Positions 1-7,625 of a DNA stretch of 64,000 nucleotides are shown here, one piece after another. A program made the position numbers and the translations under genes. How positions within the stretch are numbered: the first letter of the stretch is position 1; each line of letters begins with the position of its first letter. Origin of the DNA: Microcaldota archaeon (GTDB lineage: Archaea; Micrarchaeota; Micrarchaeia; Micrarchaeales; Micrarchaeaceae); the NCBI GenBank assembly GCA_021797495.1, contig JAJZZO010000014.1, positions 49,086 to 113,085 on the forward strand, in the 5' to 3' direction. A model generated the notes under the pieces. It saw only the letters and a list, made by a program, of their open reading frames with translations. It ran no database searches and had not been told where the DNA came from.

Positions 1-320
1 ACCTTGAGGATATACAAAACGGCTCCACTTTGGAGGTGCAAACCTTTACCGCCATAGCGCTGAGGGCGGAGAAGATGATGGTGGAAAAACTGGGTGAGAC
101 GAAGGGTATATGGCCTAACGTGGATTTCTTCTCCGGACCGGTTTATACTTACATAGGCATACCGAAAGATCTTTTTACGCCGTTGTTTGCAGCAAGCAGA
201 TCCCCAGGATGGTGCGCCCACATGCTTGAATACTGGCAGGATAACAAGCTGATAAGGCCCCTGGACTACTATAACGGGCAGCTTGACATACCATATGTTC
301 CGATAGAGCAGAGGAAATAA
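1..320 (+). CDS. gltA: Citrate synthase, C-terminal part (5' end outside window)
   Basis: The reading frame is open from base 3, so the gene begins before the window. The visible ~105 residues match the C-terminal end of type II citrate synthase: NVDFFSG, then YTYIGIPKDLFTPLFAASR, then GWCAHMLEYW and a PLDYYNG-like tail. The arginine of the AASR segment belongs to the citrate/oxaloacetate site in this family. The enzyme condenses oxaloacetate and acetyl-CoA at the entry of the TCA cycle. A TTG at base 30 is an internal codon, not the start. A box C/D sRNA begins three bases after the stop. Confidence 0.93.
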   Translation, partial: LEDIQNGSTLEVQTFTAIALRAEKMMVEKLGETKGIWPNVDFFSGPVYTYIGIPKDLFTPLFAASRSPGWCAHMLEYWQDNKLIRPLDYYNGQLDIPYVPIEQRK

Positions 321-322
321 TC

Positions 323-388
323 AGGTCGTTTATGATGATACGAGGTATTTCTGATCTTTGATGAGAAGAGAGTCTGCTGAAACGACTG
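323..388 (+). ncRNA. Box C/D sRNA (2'-O-methylation guide)
   Basis: All elements of an archaeal double-guide C/D sRNA are present in order. Box C ATGATGA is at 332-338, a 12-nt guide at 339-350, box D' CTGA at 351-354, a 4-nt spacer, box C' TGATGA at 359-364, a 12-nt guide at 365-376, and box D CTGA at 377-380. The flanks GTCGTTT (325-331) and AAACGAC (380-386) form the terminal stem; the last A of box D is shared. Such RNAs bind L7Ae, Nop5 and fibrillarin and direct methylation opposite the fifth nucleotide upstream of each D box. It sits directly after the citrate synthase stop and may be processed from that transcript. Targets were not identified. Confidence 0.85.
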
Positions 389-554
389 TTTGTTATCTTG
401 CAATTTTGTGGATTGGATTCGTTTGTTGGGATATGTATGTGGCGTGGGGATTTGGGGCTTAGATAGTTTAAATACGCTTTAGTATATACTGGGAGTACAA
501 GCCGCTCTGTGCTAGGCGGCGGCAGGCGAGATAAGCATCTTTTTATATATTAGT

Positions 555-1043
555 ATGAAAGATTTCAGTGTGGTTACAATGCAAAATGAAAATGTCATAG
601 GGTTCGTGGACAATCTCACTGCGTTCGGTATCATAGCGCCCAAAAAAAAGAGTTTGGTAGTCACGGACAAGAGAATGCTGATTATAGATGCGAGCAGTAT
701 GTCGTCCACAGCCGTTGCTGCAGGCTTTGCGTATGCTTTCGGTATTTTCGGGAGAGGCATGGCCAACAAGATATCGAAGGATCAGATTCGAGAGACTACG
801 GAAAAGCTTTCGCAAGCCAATCTCGATGAATTGCTCAAATCTAATGCAGACAATGTGGCACTTGACAATGCAGACATAAGGAGCGTAGAGATAAATAGAA
901 AGCAAATCCTGATAAAAACAGGTGAAAAGACCTTTAAGTACGGGCTTTCGAATCCAGATATAAAGGATAAAAATAGTGGTGTTTTTGACGGCTACGTGCA
1001 GACATTGCAAACCGTCTTGGGGAATAAGGTAATCGCAAGGTGA
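555..1043 (+). CDS. Hypothetical protein, possible PH-like domain
   Basis: A 162-aa soluble-looking protein that I do not recognise. The N-terminal half has alternating beta-type segments (VIGFVDNL, SLVVTDKRMLII) followed by a glycine/alanine-rich stretch. The C-terminal part (SVEINRKQILIKTGEKTFKY) resembles the strands of bacterial PH-like domains; that is inference from pattern only. A TATA-like TTTAAATA lies at 466-473 and a second, TTTTTATATATTA, just before 555, so an internal ATG at 579 could be the true start. Its stop overlaps the GTG before the next gene, so the two are probably co-transcribed. Confidence 0.6.
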   Translation: MKDFSVVTMQNENVIGFVDNLTAFGIIAPKKKSLVVTDKRMLIIDASSMSSTAVAAGFAYAFGIFGRGMANKISKDQIRETTEKLSQANLDELLKSNADNVALDNADIRSVEINRKQILIKTGEKTFKYGLSNPDIKDKNSGVFDGYVQTLQTVLGNKVIAR

Positions 1044-1045
1044 AT

Positions 1046-1333
1046 ATGGGATTGCCGCATCTTCCAAGCGCTTCTAAAGCAAACCCCGCATGGATATTTA
1101 TATCTGCCATACCTTTGCAGATAGGAAGCATAGCGAGCATGCTCTACGTACTATCTTCCGATAATAAGAACAAGGCGTATTCCTTACTGTTCCTAATACC
1201 CGTAATAGGGCCAATAATTTCATACGTCTTGACAGAACAGAAGGATAAGTACATATCAACCATGGCTGGGTGGGTCTTCTTGGGTCAGATACTAAGCTAT
1301 GTGATACTCGACTTGATGTTTACTGTTTTATAG
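1046..1333 (+). CDS. Small membrane protein, unknown function
   Basis: About 95 aa with two to three hydrophobic segments (around residues 14-32, 43-61 and 73-93) separated by short charged loops (SSDNKNKA, TEQKDKY). I chose the ATG at 1046 because GGTGA ends two bases before it; a GTG at 1040 overlapping the upstream stop is the alternative. Overlap with the preceding gene suggests a two-gene unit, perhaps a soluble protein and its membrane partner. No family was recognised. Confidence 0.6.
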   Translation: MGLPHLPSASKANPAWIFISAIPLQIGSIASMLYVLSSDNKNKAYSLLFLIPVIGPIISYVLTEQKDKYISTMAGWVFLGQILSYVILDLMFTVL

Positions 1334-1357
1334 AAGGTTTGTGACAGGATTAAACAA

Positions 1358-1374
1358 GGGTTGCCGGGATTTGA
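1358..1374 (+). repeat. 17-bp duplicate of the tRNA-Trp 3' end (att-like)
   Basis: The 17 bases GGGTTGCCGGGATTTGA are identical and in the same orientation as 2707-2723, which encode the acceptor and T-arm of tRNA-Trp on the minus strand. The match breaks down on both sides. The position is what integration at a tRNA 3' end would leave, bracketing a 1.35-kb segment that holds the Fic gene. Confidence 0.6.
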
Positions 1375-1385
1375 GCTGGATAAGA

Positions 1386-1577
1386 TCAACTTAGTTTACG
1401 GTGCCAGTTTCTTTTATAAATAGAGTCGACCATAAACTTCTGTCTCTTGCTCCATTCCCTGTTGCTCTTTCGCTTAAGCCACTCTGCACGGAGTTTCACA
1501 AACTTCAGATTGTCCTCAAAGTTCTGCTTTTTGTCATCCGCCAGCGCTTTAAGAAACGCCTTGGTTACCAAGGTCAA
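1386..1577 (-). CDS. Small basic hypothetical protein, possibly truncated
   Basis: A 63-aa Lys/Arg-rich frame with helical composition (KFVKLRAEWLKRKS). It begins with TTG; an in-frame TGA lies just upstream. A good TATA-like element, TTTAAATTATTTAAG, lies at about 1616-1632, but the first ATG after it (at ~1591) is in another frame, so the gene may have lost its original start by frameshift. It lies inside the islet between the tRNA-Trp repeats. It could be a degenerate partner gene of fic or a chance ORF. Confidence 0.35.
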   Translation of the reverse strand: MTLVTKAFLKALADDKKQNFEDNLKFVKLRAEWLKRKSNREWSKRQKFMVDSIYKRNWHRKLS

Positions 1578-1654
1578 CAGTCCAAGCGTTATTCATTGAG
1601 TAGAAATCGGTCTTAAATAATTTAAATAAAGTATGGCGTTTCGATAATAAAACG

Positions 1655-2542
1655 TCAGTCTAAGTATCTTTTATAATCCTTCAGGTACCTTTTAAAGAAC
1701 CATAATACAAAAATCTGCTCGGATTTTTTAATCTGTGCTCGCTCCAAAGCAGTGTAATAACCTCGCCTACCAACATAAGGGATGTTTAACATAGGGTAGT
1801 CGTTCTTATGTAGTATGAAATTCATAATCAGTCTGCCTATTCTGCCATTCCCATCTCCGAATGGATGTATTGCTTCAAATCTTATATGGACAAGAGCTGC
1901 AAGCTCGACAGGATTTAGCAGGTCCTTCTCTCTGAGGTACCATTTAAAGAACTCTAAGAGATATGACTGAACTTCTATCGCGGTCGGAGGCTTGTAGTGC
2001 GTTCCGGTGATATAGACTTGATAGTCCCTTATCTTGCCTGCAATCTCTGGTTTTGTTTCGTTGAACAGCTCTTTGTGCCATTTTAGCACTATCCCAATCG
2101 ATAAATCTCCTTTATAATCAAGCATTTCATAGAAGACCTTTCTGTGGGCTTCTGTTTCCTTTATATCCCTAATAGGCCTGTCTTTAGGTGTTATTCCATA
2201 TTCTAGTAGCATTGCCGTGTCCTTAAATGATAGCTTTGAACCTTCTATCTTGTTGGTGTCGTATGTAAAAACTACCATAAAAGCTTTTATATTCTCTTCC
2301 AAAACGGACTTGGGCATTTTTTGGAGTTCTTTTGAGTATTCTGTTTTTATTCTTTCGAAAGCCCTAAACCATTTTTCTTTGTATATTTGATGTACAAATT
2401 CTCTTTTTATCTGCTCTACGTTGCTAGGCACCCTGCGTCCGATATATGTCTCTTTATACTTCACCTTACCTTTTTCACGATACGTGTGCGCAAGATAGTA
2501 GTAGATTTTGCCTTTGACTTTCCTCTTCCTTAATGCTACCAT
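1655..2542 (-). CDS. Fic family protein (probable AMP-transferase) with inhibitory motif
   Basis: A 295-aa Fic protein. The catalytic motif HPFGDGNGRIGR is at residues 226-237 and matches HxFx(D/E)GNGRxxR, including the catalytic His and phosphate-binding loop. The sequence TNKIEG at 96-101 matches the (S/T)xxxE(G/N) inhibitory helix, in the N-terminal position typical of class II Fic proteins, so the enzyme is probably autoinhibited. The first ~40 residues form a Lys/Tyr-rich beta-type segment. Family members usually attach AMP to a hydroxyl side chain of a target protein; the target here is unknown. The gene has its own TATA box (about 2563-2573) embedded in inverted repeats, is AT-rich, and lies between repeats of the tRNA-Trp end. 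Confidence 0.9.
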   Translation of the reverse strand: MVALRKRKVKGKIYYYLAHTYREKGKVKYKETYIGRRVPSNVEQIKREFVHQIYKEKWFRAFERIKTEYSKELQKMPKSVLEENIKAFMVVFTYDTNKIEGSKLSFKDTAMLLEYGITPKDRPIRDIKETEAHRKVFYEMLDYKGDLSIGIVLKWHKELFNETKPEIAGKIRDYQVYITGTHYKPPTAIEVQSYLLEFFKWYLREKDLLNPVELAALVHIRFEAIHPFGDGNGRIGRLIMNFILHKNDYPMLNIPYVGRRGYYTALERAQIKKSEQIFVLWFFKRYLKDYKRYLD

Positions 2543-2553
2543 ATATTTAGTTT

Positions 2554-2688
2554 ACCCTTACATACATATAAATATTCCGTTTTCTGATTAAATGTAAGGG
2601 TATTGAATTATCGTGTAGACTGTAAGCTTTACTGGAGTTTGCCCTTACAAATTTCTAAGAATCAATATTTTCATAAGAATGTAAGGGT
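2554..2688. promoter_or_regulatory. Two paired inverted repeats upstream of fic (operator candidates)
   Basis: The motif TGTAAGGG(T) occurs four times as two inverted pairs. The first pair is ACCCTTACA at 2554-2562 with TGTAAGGGT at 2593-2601. The second is CCCTTACA at 2642-2649 with TGTAAGGGT at 2680-2688. Both pairs have exactly 30 bases between the arms. The fic TATA-like element lies inside the first pair, so a repressor bound there would cover the promoter. The regulator is unknown and might be Fic itself or a host factor. Confidence 0.6.
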
Positions 2689-2704
2689 AAGACTTTAAGA
2701 CGTT

Positions 2705-2843
2705 TGGGGTTGCCGGGATTTGAACCCGGACCAGCAGGTTACTTCATATTTAGTCTGCTTTCCAGATCATCATCATTGCCGTAGGGCTCATATCAAATTA
2801 AACATCTGGAGCCTGCTGCGCTGCCAAGTTACGCCACAACCCC
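2705..2843 (-). tRNA. tRNA-Trp(CCA) with a ~66-nt intron
   Basis: Acceptor GGGGTTG pairs with CAACCCC, the discriminator is A at 2705, and CCA is not encoded. Exon 1 is 2806-2843 and ends just after the anticodon CCA (2807-2809) plus G37. The intron is about 2740-2805. Exon 2 begins ACCTGC and restores the anticodon stem GCAGG/CCTGC. The junction is ambiguous by one A. The T-arm CCGGGTTCAAATCCCGG is canonical. Intron bases ATGTTT and AAATAT can pair next to the splice sites, as expected for a bulge-helix-bulge. The intron also holds ATGATGA (box C-like) followed by TCTGGA, which is complementary to the anticodon loop TCCAGA. Confidence 0.9.
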
Positions 2844-2897
2844 GCGCATATTGATTCTCTTGCAACCCTTATAAATGTTTTATGCTAACCTTAGGTT

Positions 2898-3395
2898 ATG
2901 CCAGTGATTTACAAAAACAGGCTTATGCGCTTGGAAGTCTTCAAGGATAAGACAGAAGGAAAGGAGAGATGCAGGGTAATAGAAAATGATGTAGTTGTAA
3001 TATTGGCTTTTGTAGACGATAGACACATACTTATAGAGAAGCATTACAGGGCACCCATAGGAAAATGGGTATTGGAGCTGCCCGCAGGTCATGTAGAGAA
3101 GGGAGAAACGCCTAGAAAAGCGGCAAAAAAAGAATTGCTGGAAGAGACGGGGTACACAGCAAAAAACTTCAGACTGCTCTACAGGGCTTATACAGCGCCA
3201 GGGATATTGACCACCATGGCTTATACGTACCTGGCAACAGGATTAACAAAAATGCACAGGACAGATATTGGAGAAATGTTAATTGTAAGGAAAATGGCGC
3301 TTAATAAAATTTACAAGCTGATTAAGTCAAACGCATTAGTAGACAAAAAGACGATAGCAGGAGTGCTCTATTATAAAGAGTTCTTTTCGCAATGA
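2898..3395 (+). CDS. NUDIX hydrolase, ADP-ribose pyrophosphatase-like
   Basis: A 165-aa protein with a Nudix box at residues 64-86: G64, E70, then K78-E79 and EETGY, fitting GX5EX7REUXEEXGU with Lys in place of the first Arg. The central acidic residues that bind Mg2+ are intact. A conserved WVLELPAGH strand precedes the box, as in ADP-ribose and nucleoside-diphosphate-sugar pyrophosphatases. The likely role is hydrolysis of ADP-ribose or another nucleoside diphosphate derivative; the substrate cannot be fixed from the sequence. It starts about 55 bp after tRNA-Trp in the opposite orientation. Confidence 0.88.
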   Translation: MPVIYKNRLMRLEVFKDKTEGKERCRVIENDVVVILAFVDDRHILIEKHYRAPIGKWVLELPAGHVEKGETPRKAAKKELLEETGYTAKNFRLLYRAYTAPGILTTMAYTYLATGLTKMHRTDIGEMLIVRKMALNKIYKLIKSNALVDKKTIAGVLYYKEFFSQ

Positions 3396-3461
3396 CCAGT
3401 AAGAGATTTTAATACTTCGCACGGAATATAAGATACTATTTGAAAGTTACGTTGGGATAAC

Positions 3462-4046
3462 ATGCTTTTTACAATAGTACCGTATAAGATAGGCATAAAC
3501 ATCTGGGCTTTTGAGGTAGTCAAGGCCGTAGCGAATCCATACCTAAATACAGTAATGGCTGATCTGGCAAAATCGTTTTTCGTAGTTCTCCCAATTCTGG
3601 CGATATATTTACTGCTCAAGAAAGACATGAACGTATATTCTTTTGTGGTTGCCGGGATTTTGCTTTATGTTATTTCTGACGCCATAAAACTCATAACCAG
3701 GGAACCGAGACCATGCAACATACCCTATCTCGATAATGTGATAATGATAAACCATATCGGCTGCCAAAGCAGTTTCTCCTTCCCGAGCAACCATGCCGGA
3801 GTACTTACTGGGCTGGTGTTTTTCCTGAAAAATTACAAGTACGTGAGAGTTTTATATGTGGTATGGCTTGTTCTGATACTTTTCGGAAGGATATACCTCG
3901 GCTTGCACTATTTCACGGATGTTATAGCAGGCGCGGCACTAAGTCTTGTAGTGGCTTACGTGGTATACAGGCATAGGAATTATATAAATGAGGCATTGAA
4001 TAAACTAGCGAAAAAGATATTTCCGATTCTCGCAGTTAAAAAGTGA
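3462..4046 (+). CDS. PAP2-family membrane phosphatase
   Basis: A 194-aa protein with five to six membrane segments and all three phosphatase motifs: KLITREPRP (K76 to P84, KX6RP), FPSNHAG (107-113, matching PSGH) and R143-X5-H149-X3-D153. This is the active-site layout of lipid phosphatases such as undecaprenyl or dolichyl pyrophosphate phosphatase and phosphatidylglycerophosphatase. Given the glycosyltransferase and AglB genes in this window, recycling of an isoprenoid (pyro)phosphate carrier is a reasonable guess. The next gene starts five bases after the stop. Confidence 0.88.
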   Translation: MLFTIVPYKIGINIWAFEVVKAVANPYLNTVMADLAKSFFVVLPILAIYLLLKKDMNVYSFVVAGILLYVISDAIKLITREPRPCNIPYLDNVIMINHIGCQSSFSFPSNHAGVLTGLVFFLKNYKYVRVLYVVWLVLILFGRIYLGLHYFTDVIAGAALSLVVAYVVYRHRNYINEALNKLAKKIFPILAVKK

Positions 4047-4050
4047 CTTT

Positions 4051-4890
4051 ATGGAACGCAAAAAACTGAGTAAGAAACAGGCATATGTTGTAATAGGAGT
4101 GGTAATAGCCATTGTTGCTGTAGTTGCAATATACTTGAATTCGAGCGGAGGGGTTGGAAAAGCGGATATAAAGTTTGACAACGTAGCTGTAAGCGGTGCG
4201 TATCTTTCGCAGATGCACGACATAGCCAGCAACATGACGCTTGCAAATAACATAGGTTTGGGTGTTACATCAGGATACCCGTTTCCTTCTGGCAGCAATG
4301 TTAGCCTTACAAATAACGGCTTGCCTGTAGTCTTATACATAGGAGCGGATTACTGCCCGTTCTGTGCAATAACAAGATGGGGATTGGTCCTTGCATTAAT
4401 GAGATTCGGAAACTTTACGGAATTGCATTATATGACCTCCAGCGCTACGGATTATGAACCGAACACTGCAACTTTCACATTTTATAATTCGAGTTATTCC
4501 AGTAACCTGATAGATTTCCAGGAAGTAGAAACGCTTACGAATACTTACAAGCCATTGCAGAACATGACGAACGAGCAGTCTCTTATATTTTCTAAATTCA
4601 ACGGCAACAACACAGCAGTTCCGGCGAATGAAAGGGATGCGATACCGTTTATCGACTTCGGCAACTCTACGATACAGATAGGAGCGGAGACCAGCCCGAC
4701 AATAATAAATCCGTACAACTGGAACCAGATATTAGCTTATCTGAAAAGCGATCCCAGTAGCACCGTATCGCAAGCCATAATAGGAGAAGCAAACGTTTTC
4801 ACTGCCCAGATCTGCAATATAAACGGAGGCAAACCCGCAAGCGTATGCAACCAGAAGTTTGTAGGGACAATAAATAGGGCGGTCGGTTAA
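4051..4890 (+). CDS. DUF929-type thioredoxin-like membrane-anchored protein
   Basis: A 279-aa protein with a basic N-terminus, a single membrane anchor (about residues 11-30) and a large extracytoplasmic domain rich in NXS/T sequons. A CPFC motif at 102-105, preceded by VVLYIGADY, is a thioredoxin-type redox centre. The family, DUF929, is known from acidophilic archaea. The C-terminal part holds two more cysteines (ICNINGG and VCNQ). It probably forms or transfers disulfides outside the membrane. The VKOR homologue at 12.2 kb is a natural partner for reoxidising it; that link is inference. Confidence 0.8.
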   Translation: MERKKLSKKQAYVVIGVVIAIVAVVAIYLNSSGGVGKADIKFDNVAVSGAYLSQMHDIASNMTLANNIGLGVTSGYPFPSGSNVSLTNNGLPVVLYIGADYCPFCAITRWGLVLALMRFGNFTELHYMTSSATDYEPNTATFTFYNSSYSSNLIDFQEVETLTNTYKPLQNMTNEQSLIFSKFNGNNTAVPANERDAIPFIDFGNSTIQIGAETSPTIINPYNWNQILAYLKSDPSSTVSQAIIGEANVFTAQICNINGGKPASVCNQKFVGTINRAVG

Positions 4891-4951
4891 CCGGCGTTTA
4901 TCGTGGTTTGATTCGTTGGCTTAAGCAAGCGCTATGACTATGATGCACTGC

Positions 4952-6385
4952 TCAAGCCTTTTGTATGGCGCTAAGCAACTGCTTTGCAATCCCCCTGTTT
5001 GCAGCCATTATGTCGCTTTCCTCGCTGGTGTCGCCAATCCTGTACAGCTCGCTTTTCTTTTTGCCGAAGAAATGGATAAGCTTGTAGCCGTCCCTCATCA
5101 CCGCGTACGCTTTCGTGTTGTAGGCAACTTTTGTCCTGTATATCTGTGCTGCGTAATTCGACCTGCGGCGCAGAGCAGACAAAAGCATTCCATCCCAGCC
5201 CTCGCTTATTCCGTTATGCTCGCTGATTACAGGACCCATCTGCTTTTTGTAGCGTGCTCCGGCAATGGACAGTATTATGTTGTGCATGTCTATCAGGCTC
5301 TCAGGCTCTGCTATGCTCCTGTGTTCAGATACTGCTTTGCCGTTTTCAAATTTTGATATTATGAAAGGCACAGAGTTTACTTCCCTGTACGGGTATAGGG
5401 AATGGTAAAGCATGCCGTGCTCCCCGAAGAACTGGCCGTGGTCCGAGGTGACTATAACGCTCGCGTCGTCCAGCAGGCCGCCTTTTTTAAGCAGCTCCAA
5501 CGATTTGCCCACCTGCTTGTCAAGATAGACCAGCCTCCTTTTGTATGCGTCATGAAACTGTTTTGTTATGTGATCGTTCATTTCCAGTATGCCGCTCATG
5601 TAGAGCCATTTGTCCTGTATCAGCTCTTTGTTCCTTACCGGATAATTCTCGTGCGCCTCTATGCAGTTCAGGAACATGAACTGCGGCATGTAGTTGTAGT
5701 CTTTTTCTATATAATTTTTGAGTGCATGGTTTGTGTCTACTGCGCCTCTGTCGAGCTTGTATGTGCCGTCAGCGTTTGCAACTCCTGATGCCATCTTTAC
5801 CCTGAGGTTTAGATACATCCTATTGAGCAGGTTAGAGGGTATGAAATTTGAAAGCGCTATGGTAGTGTTGAAAAGCGCCTTGCGCATTGTTTCTCCCCTT
5901 ATGAAATTTGAAAGGATCTTTGCCTTTTTGGGGTTATATTTTATGTTCGATTTAAACCATAGGTCGTATATCTTGTCAAACCCCAATGCCAGGTTGGTAT
6001 TGCTTGTAAGGAATGGATTATTGGAGAATAAAACAGAATAGTAGCCCATGTTGTGCAGCTTTGAAGCCAAGGTAACCGCATTGTCGGGCAGGAATTTTAT
6101 CTTTACTATCCATGGATCTATTGAAGAATCCGAAAGGAAGTTGTGTGATGCCTGTTTTATCTTTGAGGGGAGTTTTGCAGTGAATATGGATGCATGCGCC
6201 GGGGCGGTCCATGTGGCAGGGGATATCGCATTCTCATATGTAATCCCGTTGTTCGCAAGATATTGTAGGTTTTCGAGAGAAGCATTGCCATACGCATCGC
6301 TAGCCCTGAGCGTATCGAGCAACAATACTATTATATTCTTGCTCTTGCCAAAGCTATCATGCGCCTTGCCAAGCGAAAACCTCAT
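4952..6385 (-). CDS. Sulfatase/alkaline-phosphatase superfamily enzyme with Thr at the nucleophile position
   Basis: A 477-aa protein opening with NIIVLLLDTLRASD, which supplies the first metal ligands (D24). The segment SPATWTAPAHASIFT at 55-69 takes the place of the sulfatase CxPxR signature. T60-x-P62-x-H64 lies where Cys/Ser would be converted to formylglycine, so a classical sulfatase mechanism is unlikely. VTSDHGQFFGEHG further on provides the second metal-binding Asp-His. Related enzymes act as phosphodiesterases or phosphoglycerol/phosphoethanolamine transferases. No signal peptide is evident. It is divergent from the glycosyltransferase at 6471, which suggests a role in surface glycan or lipid modification. 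Confidence 0.8.
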   Translation of the reverse strand: MRFSLGKAHDSFGKSKNIIVLLLDTLRASDAYGNASLENLQYLANNGITYENAISPATWTAPAHASIFTAKLPSKIKQASHNFLSDSSIDPWIVKIKFLPDNAVTLASKLHNMGYYSVLFSNNPFLTSNTNLALGFDKIYDLWFKSNIKYNPKKAKILSNFIRGETMRKALFNTTIALSNFIPSNLLNRMYLNLRVKMASGVANADGTYKLDRGAVDTNHALKNYIEKDYNYMPQFMFLNCIEAHENYPVRNKELIQDKWLYMSGILEMNDHITKQFHDAYKRRLVYLDKQVGKSLELLKKGGLLDDASVIVTSDHGQFFGEHGMLYHSLYPYREVNSVPFIISKFENGKAVSEHRSIAEPESLIDMHNIILSIAGARYKKQMGPVISEHNGISEGWDGMLLSALRRRSNYAAQIYRTKVAYNTKAYAVMRDGYKLIHFFGKKKSELYRIGDTSEESDIMAANRGIAKQLLSAIQKA

Positions 6386-6470
6386 AACAATTCCTCTCGG
6401 GTTTAATGCGCAGAAACAGTATATAAATATTGATATGTAACCGTTTCACTTTAATTTGTGGTAGATTTCG

Positions 6471-7625
6471 ATGGATATATGCGTTTTGAACCCGTATTTT
6501 TACCCATATTTTGGAGGCACGGAAAAAATGCTCATGGAGGTTTACTCGCGTCTTGCAAAAAAGAACAATGTAACGATTATAACCTCTTCGATAGGTAGCA
6601 AACAGGGAGAGGAAACGATCAATGGCATGCGCGTAATAAGGTTAAAATCCAGGCAGCATCGCCTGGTGCATCTCCCATTGCCGCTAACGTCAATGGATGG
6701 GCTTAACGATGCGATTGCACGTGTCGATGCCGAGATTTACCACATAAACAACAGGTACCAATACTTCAGCGGCACCATAGGCACAATAAAAAACAAGCTC
6801 AGGAAACGCCTTGCCATGACTATACACAATTCCCTGCCAATAGGTATAGATCCCATAACGGATTTCGGCGGATTGGTTTATGATTTGGCATGGGGGAGAA
6901 GAATAATGAAAGAATCGGATCTCATAACGGCTGTTTCGAAAAACGCGCTTGAAGTAACAGTTCCAAAACAATTACAAAACAAATCCATGGTTATACGTGC
7001 TGGGATAGATTATAACCTTTTCAGGCCTGCAAAAAACGAAAAAAAGACTATTGAGATAAAAGAATCTATAGGTTTTGGAGAAGGAATAAACATAATCTCC
7101 AACGGTAGGCTGACAACGCAAAAAGGGCATAGGTACCTGATTGACGCGGTCGCTTACCTGAATTCCAAGGGAGTCAAGGCCAACCTCCTGATTATAGGAA
7201 GGGGACCTTTGGAGAATAAACTGAAGGAATTGGCAAAGAGGCTTGGAACTGAAAATAACATCAGGATAACGAACGGCATAAGCGAGAAGGAGCTGCCGTA
7301 TTATTACAACAGCGCAGACATCTTCGCGTTTCCCTCGCTTTATGAACCTGCAGGGTTGGCGTTGCTGGAAGCCCTGTCATGCGGGATTCCTACAATAGCG
7401 ACAAGGATAGGAGGCATCCCTGAAACACTTGGAAAATACGGCGAATATATTAAGATTAAGGACAAAAGGAGTATGGCCGATAAAATATTGAAAGTATATT
7501 CCGACATAAAGCACTATGAGAATCTTGCCCTAGAATGCAGGGATGCTGTAATAAAAAAACAGCACGATTGGGATAAAATAGCAACGGATTACGAAAGCGC
7601 TTTCGAACGGACACTGAGGACATGA
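6471..7625 (+). CDS. Glycosyltransferase family 4 (GT-B fold)
   Basis: A 384-aa GT4 enzyme. The N-terminal domain opens with a glycine loop (YFGGTEKM) that binds the acceptor or sugar nucleotide. The C-terminal domain has the strand after NGRLTTQKGHRYLI, the GRGP loop and the EX7E motif in SLYEPAGLALLEALSCG, whose Glu residues hold the donor. Such enzymes transfer a hexose from an NDP-sugar to a lipid or growing glycan at the cytoplasmic face. It overlaps the following flippase-like gene by ATGA, so the two are translationally coupled. Confidence 0.9.
   Translation: MDICVLNPYFYPYFGGTEKMLMEVYSRLAKKNNVTIITSSIGSKQGEETINGMRVIRLKSRQHRLVHLPLPLTSMDGLNDAIARVDAEIYHINNRYQYFSGTIGTIKNKLRKRLAMTIHNSLPIGIDPITDFGGLVYDLAWGRRIMKESDLITAVSKNALEVTVPKQLQNKSMVIRAGIDYNLFRPAKNEKKTIEIKESIGFGEGINIISNGRLTTQKGHRYLIDAVAYLNSKGVKANLLIIGRGPLENKLKELAKRLGTENNIRITNGISEKELPYYYNSADIFAFPSLYEPAGLALLEALSCGIPTIATRIGGIPETLGKYGEYIKIKDKRSMADKILKVYSDIKHYENLALECRDAVIKKQHDWDKIATDYESAFERTLRT

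Noticed and set aside
501..520. GCCGC/GCGGC stem in the leader of the gene at 555 as a riboswitch
   Set aside because: A single 5-bp stem with no further conserved elements is not enough to support a riboswitch.
1401..1616. Plus-strand 71-aa ORF opposite the small basic ORF in the Fic islet
   Set aside because: No promoter or ribosome binding site; its composition is less protein-like than the minus-strand frame.
3645..3663. Third copy of the GGTTGCCGGGATTT sequence seen at tRNA-Trp and at 1358
   Set aside because: It lies within the PAP2 coding frame (VVAGILL) and the match stops where the tRNA pattern would continue, so I take it as chance.
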